Assembly (NCBI RefSeq): GCF_001425945.1
Contig: NZ_LMEB01000006.1
Span: forward strand, 344,517 to 408,516
Reading direction: 5' to 3'
Length of the DNA: 64,000 nt
DNA from: Brevundimonas sp. Root1279
Lineage (GTDB): Bacteria; Pseudomonadota; Alphaproteobacteria; Caulobacterales; Caulobacteraceae
Shown: positions 7,923 to 17,527 of the stretch, piece after piece
Position numbering within the stretch: the stretch's first letter is position 1
How the letters are laid out: each line of letters starts with the position of its first letter
Program-made: the position numbers and the translations under genes
Notes under the pieces: model-generated
Database searches by the model: none
What the model was told of the DNA's origin: nothing
The model's input: only the letters and a program-made list of their open reading frames with translations

Positions 7923-10808
7923 TCACTCTCCGTCGCTGCCCGGAACCGGGGCGGGCGGGAGCGCTGTCTCGAAGGCGGTGCGGGCGGCCGTGCGCACCTC
8001 GCTCAGGCGGGCGCGCAGGGCGTCGAAGTCATCGAGGCCGGCGGCCTGGGCCAGCCGGTCGCGGAAGCGCTCGGGCTCGTCTTCCGGATTGGGCCGGTCG
8101 TCGAAGGCGGCGCCGAGGATCTGGCTCAGCGACTGCTGCAGCCGCCAGGCCTCCGCCAGATCCGGGTCATCGGCCAGGGCCTCAAGGGTGGACACGGTCA
8201 GGGGGCCGCCCGTCGCGGCCTTGGCCAACTGGCCGACCTGGGCCACGAATTCGGCGTCCACCTGACCGCCGGGGGCCAGCTTCAGGTCCCAGTCGCCCTG
8301 CCCCGGCCGCTCGCGGGCCATCAGGTCGCGCATGCGGCGGGCGTCGGCGGCGACGTCCACGCCGGGCCTCGGACGGCGCAGGATGCCCTCGAGCGCCGCG
8401 GCGGCGCGGGCCCCGAAGGCGGGATCGTCAGCCCAGACGATGCGGGCCCGTGTCAGGGCCATAAACTCCCAGGTGTCGGCCTCCTGGGCGTAATACTCCT
8501 CGACCGCCGAAAGCCGCAGCGACACCGGCCCCTTGGCCGCGCCGGGACGCAGCCGCATGTCGACCTCGTAGAGGCCGCCCTCGGCCGTGTGCGCCGAAAG
8601 GGCCGCGATCAGCCGCTGGGTGAAGCGGGAATAGAACACCCCGGGGGCCCAGCCCTTGCCGTCGGAGACGACGTCGGCCGGGGCGTCGTAGACGGTCATC
8701 AGGTCGAGGTCGGAGCTGGCCGTCATCTCGCGCGAGCCGGCCTTGCCGAGGGCCACCACGGCGACGGCGCCGCCCGGCAGGGCCCCGCCCTGGCGCACGG
8801 TCTCGGCCATGGCGGCGGGGGCCAGGGCGGCCAGGCAGGCGTCGGCGATGGCCGTGTAGGCCCGGCCGGCGGCCTCGGGCCCGGCGCGGCCGGTCAGGGT
8901 CTGGACGCCGATGCGGAACATCTGCTCGCGGTGAACGCGGCGCACGACGTTGAGGGCCGCCTCGAAGTCCGGGGCGGCGGCCGTATCCTCCAGCATCTGG
9001 TCGGTGACGCCGGAGTCTTCCTCGATGCCTCGGGCGAAGCGGGCGTCGAGCATGCTGTCCAGCGCCGCCGGATAACGGCCCAGCGTCCGGGCCAGGCGCG
9101 GGGCGAAAGCCATGACCCCGACGACGAGGTCGAACAGCTTCGGCTGGGCCAGGAACAGGGCCTGGACCTGCACGCCGGCGCTGAGGCCTGAAAAGAAGAC
9201 GGCGAAGCGGCGGAAGGCGGCGTCCGCGGCGCCGGTCTCGGCCACGGCGGTCAGCAGGCGCGGCGCCAGACGGGTGAACAGCTCGCGTCCCCGCGCCGTC
9301 CGGGTGGCGGGGATGCGGCCGTGGTGCCAGCTGCGGATGGTGTCGGCGGCCATGGCCGGGTCGGAGAAACCCATCCGCTCCAAGGTGGCCAGGGTCTCCG
9401 GATCGTTCTCGACGCCGGTGAAGACCAGCGAGCCGTAGGGCGAAGACAGCGCCTCCTCACCCTCGAAGAGCTCGCCGTAGCGCCGGTTGACCCCCACCAG
9501 CACAGCCTCGACGCCGGCGTCGAAGGCGGCCAGGTCGCCCTCGCCGGCCAGGGCGGCGACGGCGGCCCGACGGACGGGATCGGCGGGGAGGATGTGGGTC
9601 TGCTCATCGTCGAGCATCTGCACCCGGTGCTCCAGCCCGCGCAGCTCGACATAGGCGGCGGTCAGCTCGGCGCAGGCCTCGGCGGTCACATGGCCGGCGT
9701 CGCGCAGCAGGGCCAAGGCCTCGATGGTGCGCGGGTTGCGCAGGGCCGGGTCGCGGCCGCCGAGGATCAGCTGCTGGGTCTGGGCGAAGAACTCGATCTC
9801 GCGGATGCCGCCGCGCCCGAGCTTGAGGTTGGCGCCGGCCGCCTCCAGGCCCTCGCCCGTCTTGTGGACATGGATCTGGCGCTTGATCGACTGGATGTCG
9901 AGGATGGCCGGGAAGTCGAGGCTGCGCCGCCAGATGAAGGGGGTCAGGGCCTTGAGGAAGTCGGCGCCCGCCGCCGCGTCGCCGACCACCGGTCGGGCCT
10001 TGATGAAGGCGGCGCGCTCCCAGTTCTGGCCCACGCCCTCGTAGTAGGCGAGCGCAAAGGGCACGGCGACGACGGGCGGGGTCGAGGACGGGTCCGGGCG
10101 CAGCCGCAGGTCGACGCGGAAGACATAGCCGTCGCCGGTGCGCTCCTGCATCAAGGTAGCGAAGGCCTGGGCGGCGCGGTCGGCGAAGCGCTGCGGCTCG
10201 ATGCCCTCGGCCAGGGCCGGGATCAGCGCGTCCGGCTCCCAGAACAGGCTGATGTCGATGTCGGAGGAGTAGTTGAGCTCGAAAGCGCCGTGCTTGCCCA
10301 TGGCGAGGCCGAACAGGCCGGGAATGGGGCCGCGCGGATCGTCGGCGAGGCTCAGCAGCTTGCCGCGCTCGCGCTGATCGTGGGCGACGGCGCGCAGAGC
10401 GGCCTGGGCCGAGGCGTCGGCGAAGCGGCTGAGGGCGCCGGTGACCTGATCGAGGTCCCAGCCGCCGCCGAGATCGGCCAGCGCGGTCAGCAGGTGCAGC
10501 TCGCCCTTCAGCCGGCGCAGCGGGACCCTGGCGTCGTCGACGCCGCCCTCCAGGCCGTCGGTGTCGGCGAGCACGGCGGTCAAACGGGCGTCGGGCCCCT
10601 CTTCGAGGAGGGCGCGCAGCCGGTCGGGCCAGCGGCGGGCGAGGCCGAACAGATAGGGCGAAGCGGCGAACACCGGCGCGAGGGCGGGCCAATGGGCGTC
10701 GAGCAGCGGCGACCAGCCCCCCTCCCCGGCCGCCTCGGACAGGCGTTCGCGGGCGCGCTCGGCGGCGTTGGCGTCGACCACGGGCCCGCACGGTTGAAGC
10801 GCGCTCAT
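7923..10808 (-). CDS. glnE: Bifunctional glutamine synthetase adenylyltransferase / deadenylase
   Basis: 961 residues, the normal length for GlnE. It transfers AMP to glutamine synthetase and removes it under control of PII. Two nucleotidyltransferase domains are visible: the N-terminal adenylyl-removase half with NYSSDIDISLFWE near residue 182, and the C-terminal adenylyltransferase half with SSDLDLMTVYD near residue 700. Each carries the paired acidic metal ligands. The ATG overlaps the stop of the upstream acetyltransferase gene (ATGA, 10805-10808). Co-transcription with a two-component system and degP is unusual for a nitrogen gene but shows no disruption. Confidence 0.97.
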   Translation of the reverse strand: MSALQPCGPVVDANAAERARERLSEAAGEGGWSPLLDAHWPALAPVFAASPYLFGLARRWPDRLRALLEEGPDARLTAVLADTDGLEGGVDDARVPLRRLKGELHLLTALADLGGGWDLDQVTGALSRFADASAQAALRAVAHDQRERGKLLSLADDPRGPIPGLFGLAMGKHGAFELNYSSDIDISLFWEPDALIPALAEGIEPQRFADRAAQAFATLMQERTGDGYVFRVDLRLRPDPSSTPPVVAVPFALAYYEGVGQNWERAAFIKARPVVGDAAAGADFLKALTPFIWRRSLDFPAILDIQSIKRQIHVHKTGEGLEAAGANLKLGRGGIREIEFFAQTQQLILGGRDPALRNPRTIEALALLRDAGHVTAEACAELTAAYVELRGLEHRVQMLDDEQTHILPADPVRRAAVAALAGEGDLAAFDAGVEAVLVGVNRRYGELFEGEEALSSPYGSLVFTGVENDPETLATLERMGFSDPAMAADTIRSWHHGRIPATRTARGRELFTRLAPRLLTAVAETGAADAAFRRFAVFFSGLSAGVQVQALFLAQPKLFDLVVGVMAFAPRLARTLGRYPAALDSMLDARFARGIEEDSGVTDQMLEDTAAAPDFEAALNVVRRVHREQMFRIGVQTLTGRAGPEAAGRAYTAIADACLAALAPAAMAETVRQGGALPGGAVAVVALGKAGSREMTASSDLDLMTVYDAPADVVSDGKGWAPGVFYSRFTQRLIAALSAHTAEGGLYEVDMRLRPGAAKGPVSLRLSAVEEYYAQEADTWEFMALTRARIVWADDPAFGARAAAALEGILRRPRPGVDVAADARRMRDLMARERPGQGDWDLKLAPGGQVDAEFVAQVGQLAKAATGGPLTVSTLEALADDPDLAEAWRLQQSLSQILGAAFDDRPNPEDEPERFRDRLAQAAGLDDFDALRARLSEVRTAARTAFETALPPAPVPGSDGE

Positions 10809-11239
10809 GGCGCCCGCCGCATGTGGATCAGCGGATAGGGTCGCCCTGCGTCGTCGAGCGGCGAGCGGCCGAACGGGGCGAAGCCGAGCCGCACGTAGAA
10901 GCCGATGGCCCTGGGGTTCTGCTCGTTGACGTCGACGGTCAGGCCACCCGGATGTTGCGAGGCCGCCTTTTCGATCAAGCTGCGCCCGACGCCGCGGCCG
11001 TGGGCCTCCGGATCGACGAACAGGGCCGCGACGTGGCCGCCGTTCATCGCCATGAAGCCCAGCGGACGGTCGGCTTCGTCCACCGCCACCCAGGTGATCA
11101 GCGACGGCAGGTGGCGCTGCACCTGGACGTCGATGGCGGTCAGGTCGGCGACGCTGAGGAACTCATGGGTGGCGTGGACCGCGGCGCGCCAGATCGCCAG
11201 ATTGCGGGCGTCGTCGTCAGGGCGCGGCCGGCGGATCAT
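10805..11239 (-). CDS. GNAT-family N-acetyltransferase
   Basis: 144 residues covering one GNAT fold. The acetyl-CoA loop is at VDPEAHGRGVGRSLIEKA (about 76-93), and NEQNPRAIGFYVRLGF is the usual C-terminal motif where a conserved Asn and Tyr act. It resembles the YjaB-like small-molecule or peptide acetyltransferases, but the substrate cannot be read from sequence. It overlaps both neighbours by four bases (histidine kinase stop/start at 11236-11239, glnE at 10805-10808), so it is translated as part of that operon. Confidence 0.88.
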   Translation of the reverse strand: MIRRPRPDDDARNLAIWRAAVHATHEFLSVADLTAIDVQVQRHLPSLITWVAVDEADRPLGFMAMNGGHVAALFVDPEAHGRGVGRSLIEKAASQHPGGLTVDVNEQNPRAIGFYVRLGFAPFGRSPLDDAGRPYPLIHMRRAP

Positions 11240-12645
11240 CCCGCGGCCGGGGGAATGACCAGCGCCACCCGCAGGCCGGGGCCGAACCCGCCGTAGGCGC
11301 CGGGGCCCTCGTCCAGCTGGACGCGGCCGCCATGGGCCTCGAGCACGGCTACGACCAGCGACAGGCCGAGTCCCGAGCCGGCCTCGGAGCGGCTGTTGTC
11401 GAGGCGGACGAAGCGCTGGATGACGCGGTCGCGGTCGGCCTCGGGCACGCCGGGGCCGGTGTCGGTGACCGAGAACTCGATCTCGCCCGAGCTACGGCGG
11501 CGGGCGCGCAGCATGACCGCCCCGCCGGCGGGCGTGTACTTGATCGCGTTGTCGATGACGTTTGCGAGCGCCTGGGCCAGGAAGGGCTGGTTGGCCTCGA
11601 CCATCAGGCCGCGCTCGATCTCGGCCGAGAATTCGATGCCCTTGTCCTCGGACGCCGGCTCGTAGAGCTCGGCCATGTCGGCGGCGAGATCCGCGGCGTC
11701 GAACAGAGCCGGATCGGGCGTGTGGCCCGCCGCCGCCTGGAGCCGGGCGATGGCCAGGACGGTGTTGAAGGTCTTCAGCAGGTTGTCGGCTTCGTCGAGC
11801 GCGATCTGCAGGGCGTCGACGCCGTTGATCTTGCCCGCTTCGGCGTCGATCAGCGCCACCTCCAGCTTGGCCCGCATGCGGGTCAGCGGCGAGCGCAGGT
11901 CGTGAGCGATGGCGTCGCCGGCGTGGCGGATCGAGGCCATCGAGCCTTCCAGCCGGTCCAGCATGGTGTTCAACCCCTGGCCCAGCTCGTCCAGTTCGTC
12001 GCCGGAGCCGCGCACCGGGGCCCGCGCCTTGAGGTCGCCGTCCTGCACCGCCGTGACCACCCGGTTGAGCCGGCCCATCGAGCGTTCGAGGTTGCGGCTG
12101 ACCAGCAGACCGCCGCCCAGTCCGAGCAGCAGGACGATGCCCATCGAACCCCAGAGCGCCTGCGTCAGGCGGCCGAGGTAGCGCTCGGTGTCGCCCAGCG
12201 AGCGGCCGACGAACAGCATCTCGCCGCCGGACAGCTTCACCTGCACCCCACGCACCTGCGGTCGCGTCACCCGCCCCTCGGCGTCGGTGTCGGTGAAGGG
12301 GAAGGTGATCCACTGCCGTTGACCGGACATGGTCTCGATCGGCGACTGGCTGAGGCTGCCCGTGGTGGTGCGCCCCTGCTTGTCGAGCAGCAGGTACAGG
12401 AAGGTGCTGCGCGTCAGCGAGCGGTCGATCAAGGCCCGGTTCAGGGCGTCGAAGCCGCGTGCGTCATAGATGCCGACGAGATCCTGCATCTCGCCGCGCA
12501 CCTCGCGCTCGGCGTTGACCCGCGCCTCGGAGGCGGAGGCGAAATAGACATAGGCCAGGATGGCGCTGGCCGCGGCGGCGAACAGCGCAAGGAAGAGCAG
12601 CGTCAGCCGGAAGGGCGTTCGGCGGAGGAGAGAGGGCAGGCGCAT
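11236..12645 (-). CDS. Two-component sensor histidine kinase with HAMP domain
   Basis: 469 residues. TM1 is about 13-36, a periplasmic sensor loop spans 37-165, TM2 is about 166-184, HAMP about 185-238, and the DHp domain has His248 in AIAHDLRSPLTR. The HATPase carries NVIDNAIKYTP (N box), DTGPGVPE (G1) and GSGLGLSLV (G2). This is a classical EnvZ-class kinase acting on the OmpR-type regulator encoded 3 bases upstream. The periplasmic loop is unlike anything I recognise. Linkage to the periplasmic protease DegP, just upstream, suggests an envelope-stress input, analogous to Cpx; that role is inferred. Confidence 0.93.
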   Translation of the reverse strand: MRLPSLLRRTPFRLTLLFLALFAAAASAILAYVYFASASEARVNAEREVRGEMQDLVGIYDARGFDALNRALIDRSLTRSTFLYLLLDKQGRTTTGSLSQSPIETMSGQRQWITFPFTDTDAEGRVTRPQVRGVQVKLSGGEMLFVGRSLGDTERYLGRLTQALWGSMGIVLLLGLGGGLLVSRNLERSMGRLNRVVTAVQDGDLKARAPVRGSGDELDELGQGLNTMLDRLEGSMASIRHAGDAIAHDLRSPLTRMRAKLEVALIDAEAGKINGVDALQIALDEADNLLKTFNTVLAIARLQAAAGHTPDPALFDAADLAADMAELYEPASEDKGIEFSAEIERGLMVEANQPFLAQALANVIDNAIKYTPAGGAVMLRARRRSSGEIEFSVTDTGPGVPEADRDRVIQRFVRLDNSRSEAGSGLGLSLVVAVLEAHGGRVQLDEGPGAYGGFGPGLRVALVIPPAAG

Positions 12646-12648
12646 CGC

Positions 12649-13320
12649 TTAGGCTTCTAAGCGATACCCCGCCCCGCGCACCGTCTGCAGCATGGCCTTG
12701 TCGAAGCCCTTGTCGATCTTGGCGCGCAGGCGGCTGATGTGGACGTCGATGACGTTGGTCTGAGGGTCGAAGTGATACTCCCAGACCTTCTCCAGCAGCA
12801 TGGTGCGGGTCACCGACTGGCCGGCGTGGCGCATCAGGAACTCGAGCAGCTGGAACTCGCGCGGCTGGAGGTCGATCTCCTTGCCTTCGCGGTGCACGGT
12901 GCGGGCGATGAGGTTCATCTCCAGGTCGCCGACCTTGAGCATGGTGGCGACCGAGCCGGTTTCGCGGCGGCGGGCGAGGGCCTCGACGCGGGCGATCAGC
13001 TCGGAAAAGGCGTAGGGCTTGACGAGGTAGTCGTCGGCGCCGGCCTTGAGACCCATGACACGGTCCTCGACCTCGCCCAGGGCGGACAGGAACAGCACCG
13101 GGGTCTGGTCGCCGTCCTTGCGCAGGGTCTCGACCATGCCGATGCCGTCCAGGCGGGGCATCATGCGGTCGACCACATAGACGTCGTAGCCCCCCTTTTG
13201 GGCCTCCAGCAGACCAAAGGCGCCGTCGACGGCGTGGGTCGGCTCGTGACCGGCCTCGGTCAGGCCCCGGACCATGGCGGTCGCGGCTTCAGCGTCGTCC
13301 TCGACCACCAGAATTCGCAT
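12649..13320 (-). CDS. OmpR-family response regulator
   Basis: 223 residues. The receiver domain (1-115) has the acidic pair ED at 7-8, phospho-acceptor Asp51 in VVDRMMPRLDG and a Lys in YLVKPYAF. The winged-helix DNA-binding domain (about 128-222) ends with FDPQTNVIDVHISRLRAKID and TVRGAGYRLEA. It precedes its kinase by 3 bases. GGGGGA is about 8 bases before the ATG. A strong 13-bp hairpin (13343-13374) lies in the leader between degP and this gene and may lower read-through from degP. Confidence 0.95.
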   Translation of the reverse strand: MRILVVEDDAEAATAMVRGLTEAGHEPTHAVDGAFGLLEAQKGGYDVYVVDRMMPRLDGIGMVETLRKDGDQTPVLFLSALGEVEDRVMGLKAGADDYLVKPYAFSELIARVEALARRRETGSVATMLKVGDLEMNLIARTVHREGKEIDLQPREFQLLEFLMRHAGQSVTRTMLLEKVWEYHFDPQTNVIDVHISRLRAKIDKGFDKAMLQTVRGAGYRLEA

Positions 13321-13342
13321 CGATCAGTCCCCCATAACGAGA

Positions 13343-13374
13343 ATCGCCGCCGATGTTAGCGCATCGGCGGCGAT
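13343..13374 (-). terminator. Strong hairpin between degP and the response regulator gene
   Basis: Perfect 13-bp inverted repeat (13343-13355 and 13362-13374) with a 6-base loop, 35 bases after the degP stop. The minus-strand tail TCTCGTTATG has few T residues, so it may be a partial terminator, an attenuator or an RNase barrier rather than a full stop signal. Confidence 0.55.
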
Positions 13375-13408
13375 CAAGGCAGTTAAGCGTTGTTCAGGTT
13401 CAGAAAGC

Positions 13409-14941
13409 TCATTCGTCGAACTTTAGCGGCACCACGACCGTGCCCTGAGGGGTGCGGACGAAGAGGCCCACGCTGGGTCGGCCCGAGCGCTTGACCGCCT
13501 CGACGGCGGCGCGGACGTCGGCCGGGGTCGAGACATTGCGGTTGTCGACGCGGGTGATCACCAGGCCCGGCACGAGGCCCAGGCTGGAGGCGGGGGTGCC
13601 ACGCTCGACGCCGGTGACGAGGACGCCGGTGACGTCCTCCGGCACATCGTAGCGAGAGCGCAGCGCCGGGGTCAGGGCGGAGACCGTCAGACCCTCGACC
13701 GTCTCGCCCTGCGGCGTGGCCGGCTGGCCCGGAACGCGCGGCGTGGCGCCGCCATCCTGCTGGGCGTTGAGTTCGGTTTCCGACGGGCGGGTGCCCGAGC
13801 GGACCTCCAGGTTGCGGCGGCGGCCGTCGCGGAGGACCTCTAGGCGGATGGTGTCGCCGGGGCGGGCGCGGCCGACCTCACGGGTGGCTTCCGTGCTGTT
13901 CTCGACGGCGCGGCCGTTGACCGACACCAGCAGGTCGCCGATCTCGACGCCGGCGCGATCCGCCGGGCCGTCGGGGGTGATGGTGTCGACGTAGGCGCCC
14001 TTGAAGTCGCGCGGCTGGCCGAGCGATTCCCAGACCTCCGGCGAGAAGGTGCGCAGGCCCAGGCCGACGTAGCCGCGGGCGATGCTTTCGCCGCGCATCA
14101 GCCGGTCGGTGATCGGCTTGGCGACCGAAGCCGGGATGGCGAAGCCGATGCCGACCGAGCCGCCGGTCTCGGAATAGATCGACGAGTTCACGCCGATGAC
14201 GCGACCGTAGATGTCGAAGGTCGGGCCGCCCGAGTTGCCGCGGTTGATGGCGGCGTCGATCTGCAGATAGTCGACATAGGCGCTGTCGACGCCGCGGCCC
14301 ATGGCCGAGACGATGCCCGCTGTGGCCGTGCCGCCGAGGCCGAACGGATTGCCGACGGCGATGACCCAGTCGCCGACGCGGGGCTGGGCCTGTTCCTCGA
14401 AGGAGACGAACGGGAAGTCCGTGCCCTCGACCTTGATTACGGCCAGGTCGGTGGCCTCGTCGCGGCCGACGACGCGAGCCGGCAGCTCGCGCTCGTCCGC
14501 CAGGCGGACGGTGATTTCGACCGCGTCGGCGACCACGTGGTTGTTGGTGACGATGTAGCCGTCGGCGGAAACGAAGAAGCCGGAGCCGGCGCCCAGGGCG
14601 GTGGCGCCTTCGTCCTCCTCGGCGCCCTCCTCGCCTTCCGGCAGCGGGATGGCGGGCAGGCCGGGGATCAACTGCATCGAGCGCGGGCGCTGGATGCGCG
14701 ACTTGACGTCGATCTGCACCACGGCCGGGGCGACCTGCTGGAAGATGTCGGCGAAGCTGAGCGGCGCGCCCTGCGGCGGAGCGAAGGCGAGGCCGCCGTT
14801 GTTCGGGGTCAGGCGGCCCGAGGCGCCGGCCACGGGGCCGGCCTCGGCCGCAGGCCAGTCGATCACGCCTCCGGCCGTCGCGGCCGCGGCCACGGTGAGG
14901 CCGGCGACGGCCCCGAGCATGAACTCCTTGCGCTTCAGCAT
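13409..14941 (-). CDS. degP: DegP/HtrA (Do-family) periplasmic serine protease
   Basis: 510 residues. A signal peptide or anchor (about 1-30) is followed by a trypsin-like domain with catalytic His near 132 (TNNHVV), Asp near 162 (ATDLAVI) and Ser near 233 (GNSGGP), then two PDZ domains (about 300-390 and 415-505). It degrades or refolds misfolded envelope proteins. The start at 14941 is favoured: AAAGGAT lies upstream, the signal peptide begins at once, and a candidate promoter (-10 TTATAT at 14994-14999) would leave almost no leader for the alternative ATG at 14977. A two-component system follows downstream. Confidence 0.93.
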   Translation of the reverse strand: MLKRKEFMLGAVAGLTVAAAATAGGVIDWPAAEAGPVAGASGRLTPNNGGLAFAPPQGAPLSFADIFQQVAPAVVQIDVKSRIQRPRSMQLIPGLPAIPLPEGEEGAEEDEGATALGAGSGFFVSADGYIVTNNHVVADAVEITVRLADERELPARVVGRDEATDLAVIKVEGTDFPFVSFEEQAQPRVGDWVIAVGNPFGLGGTATAGIVSAMGRGVDSAYVDYLQIDAAINRGNSGGPTFDIYGRVIGVNSSIYSETGGSVGIGFAIPASVAKPITDRLMRGESIARGYVGLGLRTFSPEVWESLGQPRDFKGAYVDTITPDGPADRAGVEIGDLLVSVNGRAVENSTEATREVGRARPGDTIRLEVLRDGRRRNLEVRSGTRPSETELNAQQDGGATPRVPGQPATPQGETVEGLTVSALTPALRSRYDVPEDVTGVLVTGVERGTPASSLGLVPGLVITRVDNRNVSTPADVRAAVEAVKRSGRPSVGLFVRTPQGTVVVPLKFDE

Positions 14942-14993
14942 GGGCGTCGAATGATCCTTTTGTCGGATGCGGCGCATCCGGTGAGTCCGTTCA

Positions 14994-15021
14994 ATATAAG
15001 GGTCTGAACGGCCATGACCAA
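14994..15021 (-). promoter_or_regulatory. Candidate degP promoter
   Basis: On the minus strand, TTGGTC (15021-15016) and TTATAT (14999-14994) are separated by 16 bases, a plausible housekeeping -35/-10 pair. Transcription would start near 14986, giving a leader of about 45 bases with a 7-bp hairpin (14964-14980). Confidence 0.45.
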
Positions 15022-15053
15022 CGCTGATGCGCGATCAAGGCTCCAGCCGGACG

Positions 15054-15545
15054 TCAGTCGTCAGACGGCTTTGCGTCAGCATCGGGGCGATGCGCGCTTC
15101 CGGACACGATATCGGCGAGCCGGGCCTCTTCCTCGGCCGTCAGGGGCTCGGTTTCGACCCGGCGGCGACGGGCGAGCAGCAGCAGAAAGGCGCCCACGGC
15201 CAGCAGAGCGGCCAGGGGGCCGAACCACAGCAGCCAGGTGCCGGCGCGGACCGGAGGCTTGAACAGCACGAAGTCGCCGTAGCGGCGCACGAGGTCCTGT
15301 TTGATCTCCGCGTCGCTGCGGCCGGTGGCGATTTCCTCGCGGACGAGCCGGCGCATGTCGGCGGCGATCATCGCCGGGCTGTCGGCGATGGCCTCGTGCT
15401 GGCAGACGACGCAGCGGATGTCGGCGAACAGGGCCTTGGCGCGCGCCTCCTGGGCGGCGTCGGGCAGCGGCCGGTCTGCGATCGGCGCCGGTTCGGCGGC
15501 CATCAGGCCGACGGCGGCAAGGGCGATCAGCAAGGCGCGCTTCAC
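15054..15545 (-). CDS. ccmH: Cytochrome c maturation protein CcmH
   Basis: 163 residues with an N-terminal signal segment (1-16), the haem-lyase redox motif RCVVCQ (CXXC) near residue 45, and a C-terminal membrane helix (about 105-127). CcmH/CycL reduces the apocytochrome CXXCH thiols and presents them to CcmF in the periplasm. The GTG start at 15545 overlaps the ccmF stop (GTGA) and begins just before the signal segment. It closes the ccmI-ccmE-ccmF-ccmH operon. Confidence 0.94.
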   Translation of the reverse strand: MKRALLIALAAVGLMAAEPAPIADRPLPDAAQEARAKALFADIRCVVCQHEAIADSPAMIAADMRRLVREEIATGRSDAEIKQDLVRRYGDFVLFKPPVRAGTWLLWFGPLAALLAVGAFLLLLARRRRVETEPLTAEEEARLADIVSGSAHRPDADAKPSDD

Positions 15546-17527
15546 GAGGCCGCTCCCTTGCGGCCGGCGGCGAGGCGCAGGCGGCGGTCGAACAGGCTGA
15601 GCGCCCCGCCCAGGGCCATGATGGCCGGTCCCAGGAAGATCAACCGCGCCCAGGGATTCCACCACACGCGCACGCTCCACGCCGGGGCGCCGGCCTCGGT
15701 GCGGCCGCGCTCGCCCAACACGACGTAGACGTCGTCCAGGCCGCGGAAATCGAGGCCGACTTCGGTGGTCGTCTGGCCGCCGGCCGGGAAGAAACGGCGC
15801 TCCGCGGTGACCTGGCGCGGCGCGGCGCCGTCGACCGTATCGATGGTCAGGCGGCCCTGTTCGGCCAGGTAGTTCGGGCCCTCGACGATCTTCACCTCAT
15901 CCAACCGCACGACCCACTGGCCGGCCTGGACGCTTTCGCCGACCGCCAGCGGACGGGCCGCCTCGACGCGGTAGCCGGTCTCGACCACGGCTCCGAGCAC
16001 GAAGACGCCCAGCCCGGCGTGGGCCAGAGTCGTGCCCCAGGCGCCGAGCGGCAGGCCCTTGGCGCGGCGCAGGACCTCGGCGAAGGGCGCGCGGAACAGA
16101 CGGACGCGGTCGGCGGTCTCGCTCAGCGCCCCGAGGATCAGCCAGGCGCCGAGGCCGAGGCCGGCGGCCGACAGCGCGTGGCGCGGCTCGACCAGCGCCC
16201 AAGCGGCCAGGGCGGCGACGACGGCGAGGCCGAAGGCGACGGACAGGCGCTGGCCGACGCCCTTGAGGTCCCCGCGCTTCCAGGCCAGCAGCGGCCCGGC
16301 CGGCAGGATCAGCAGGGCCACGGCCATCAGCGGCACGAAGGTCAGGGCGAAATAGGGCGGGCCGACCGAAATGGTCGCGCCCTGCGCGGCCTCGAGTATC
16401 AGCGGATAGAGGGTGCCCAGCAACACCGTCGCACAGGCGGCGGTGAGGAACAGATTGTTCAACACCAGGGCGCCTTCACGGCTGACCGGGGCGAACAGGC
16501 CGCCGCCCTTCAGCTGGGGCGCGCGCCAGGCGAACAGGGCGAAGGCCAGGCCGGCCGTGACGCCGAGAATGGCCAGCAGCATCAAGCCGCGCTGCGGGTC
16601 GACGGCGAAGGCGTGGACGCTGGTCAGCACGCCCGAGCGAACCAGGAAGGCGCCCAGCATGGAGAAGGTGAAGGCCAGCAGCGCCAGGAAGGTGGTCCAG
16701 CCGGCCAGCGCCCCGCGCCGCTCGGTGACCACGGCCGAGTGCAGCAGGGCCGCCCCGGCCAGCCAGGGCATGAAGCTGGCGTTCTCGACCGGGTCCCAGA
16801 ACCACCAGCCGCCCCAGCCCAGCTCATAGTAGGCCCAGAAGGCGCCGAGGGTGATGCCGACGGTCAGGAAGGCCCAGCTAGCCAGGGCCCAGGGGCGCAC
16901 CCAGCGGCCCCAGGCGGGCCAGAAGGCGGCGTTGGCCCGGCCTTCGATCAGGGCGGCGACGGCCAGGGAGAAACAGACCGAGAAGCCGACGTAGCCGGCG
17001 TAGAGCAGGGGCGGATGGAAGGCGAGCGCCGGGTCCTGAAGCAGCGGGTTCAGCGACGCGCCCTGCAGCGGGGCGGGGTCGAGGCGGGCGAACGGATTGG
17101 AAGTGAAGACGGCGAAGGCCAGGAACATCACGCCGAGCAGGCCCTGCACCGCCACGGCGCTGGTCTTCAGTCCGAAGGGCAGGCCGCGGGCGCGCGACAG
17201 GACGGCGCCGAAGCCGGTCATGACCAGACACCACAGCACCAGGGAGCCCTCGTGGCTGCCCCAGGCGCCGGCCACCTTGTAGAGCATCGGCTTGTCGGTG
17301 TGGCTGTTGGCGGCGACGTTGGCGACCGAGAAGTCGGACACCGCGAAGGCGAAGATCAGCACCAGGAAGGCCACGCCCACGGCGATGGCGGCGGCCAGCG
17401 CGGCGCCCTCGGCGGCGCCGGCCAGCACCGGGCTGCGGCGCAGCCGGCCGACCGTGGCCGCGACGGCCTGCAGCGCCGACAGCGCCAGGGCGAGGATCAG
17501 GGCGAAGGCCCCCAGTTCGACGATCAC
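15542..17527 (-). CDS. ccmF: Haem lyase subunit CcmF
   Basis: 661 residues, a polytopic inner-membrane protein with about 15 hydrophobic segments. The Trp-rich haem-handling signature WGGWWFWDPVENASFMPW lies at about residues 234-252. CcmF receives haem from CcmE and, with CcmH and CcmI, attaches it to apocytochrome c. ATG overlaps the ccmE stop (ATGA, 17524-17527). The C-terminal soluble part (about 560-620) is the usual periplasmic domain. Length is normal and no damage is visible. Confidence 0.97.
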   Translation of the reverse strand: MIVELGAFALILALALSALQAVAATVGRLRRSPVLAGAAEGAALAAAIAVGVAFLVLIFAFAVSDFSVANVAANSHTDKPMLYKVAGAWGSHEGSLVLWCLVMTGFGAVLSRARGLPFGLKTSAVAVQGLLGVMFLAFAVFTSNPFARLDPAPLQGASLNPLLQDPALAFHPPLLYAGYVGFSVCFSLAVAALIEGRANAAFWPAWGRWVRPWALASWAFLTVGITLGAFWAYYELGWGGWWFWDPVENASFMPWLAGAALLHSAVVTERRGALAGWTTFLALLAFTFSMLGAFLVRSGVLTSVHAFAVDPQRGLMLLAILGVTAGLAFALFAWRAPQLKGGGLFAPVSREGALVLNNLFLTAACATVLLGTLYPLILEAAQGATISVGPPYFALTFVPLMAVALLILPAGPLLAWKRGDLKGVGQRLSVAFGLAVVAALAAWALVEPRHALSAAGLGLGAWLILGALSETADRVRLFRAPFAEVLRRAKGLPLGAWGTTLAHAGLGVFVLGAVVETGYRVEAARPLAVGESVQAGQWVVRLDEVKIVEGPNYLAEQGRLTIDTVDGAAPRQVTAERRFFPAGGQTTTEVGLDFRGLDDVYVVLGERGRTEAGAPAWSVRVWWNPWARLIFLGPAIMALGGALSLFDRRLRLAAGRKGAAS

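Noticed and set aside
9321..10838. 505-codon plus-strand frame opposite glnE
   Set aside because: Antisense shadow of glnE, which has both nucleotidyltransferase motifs.
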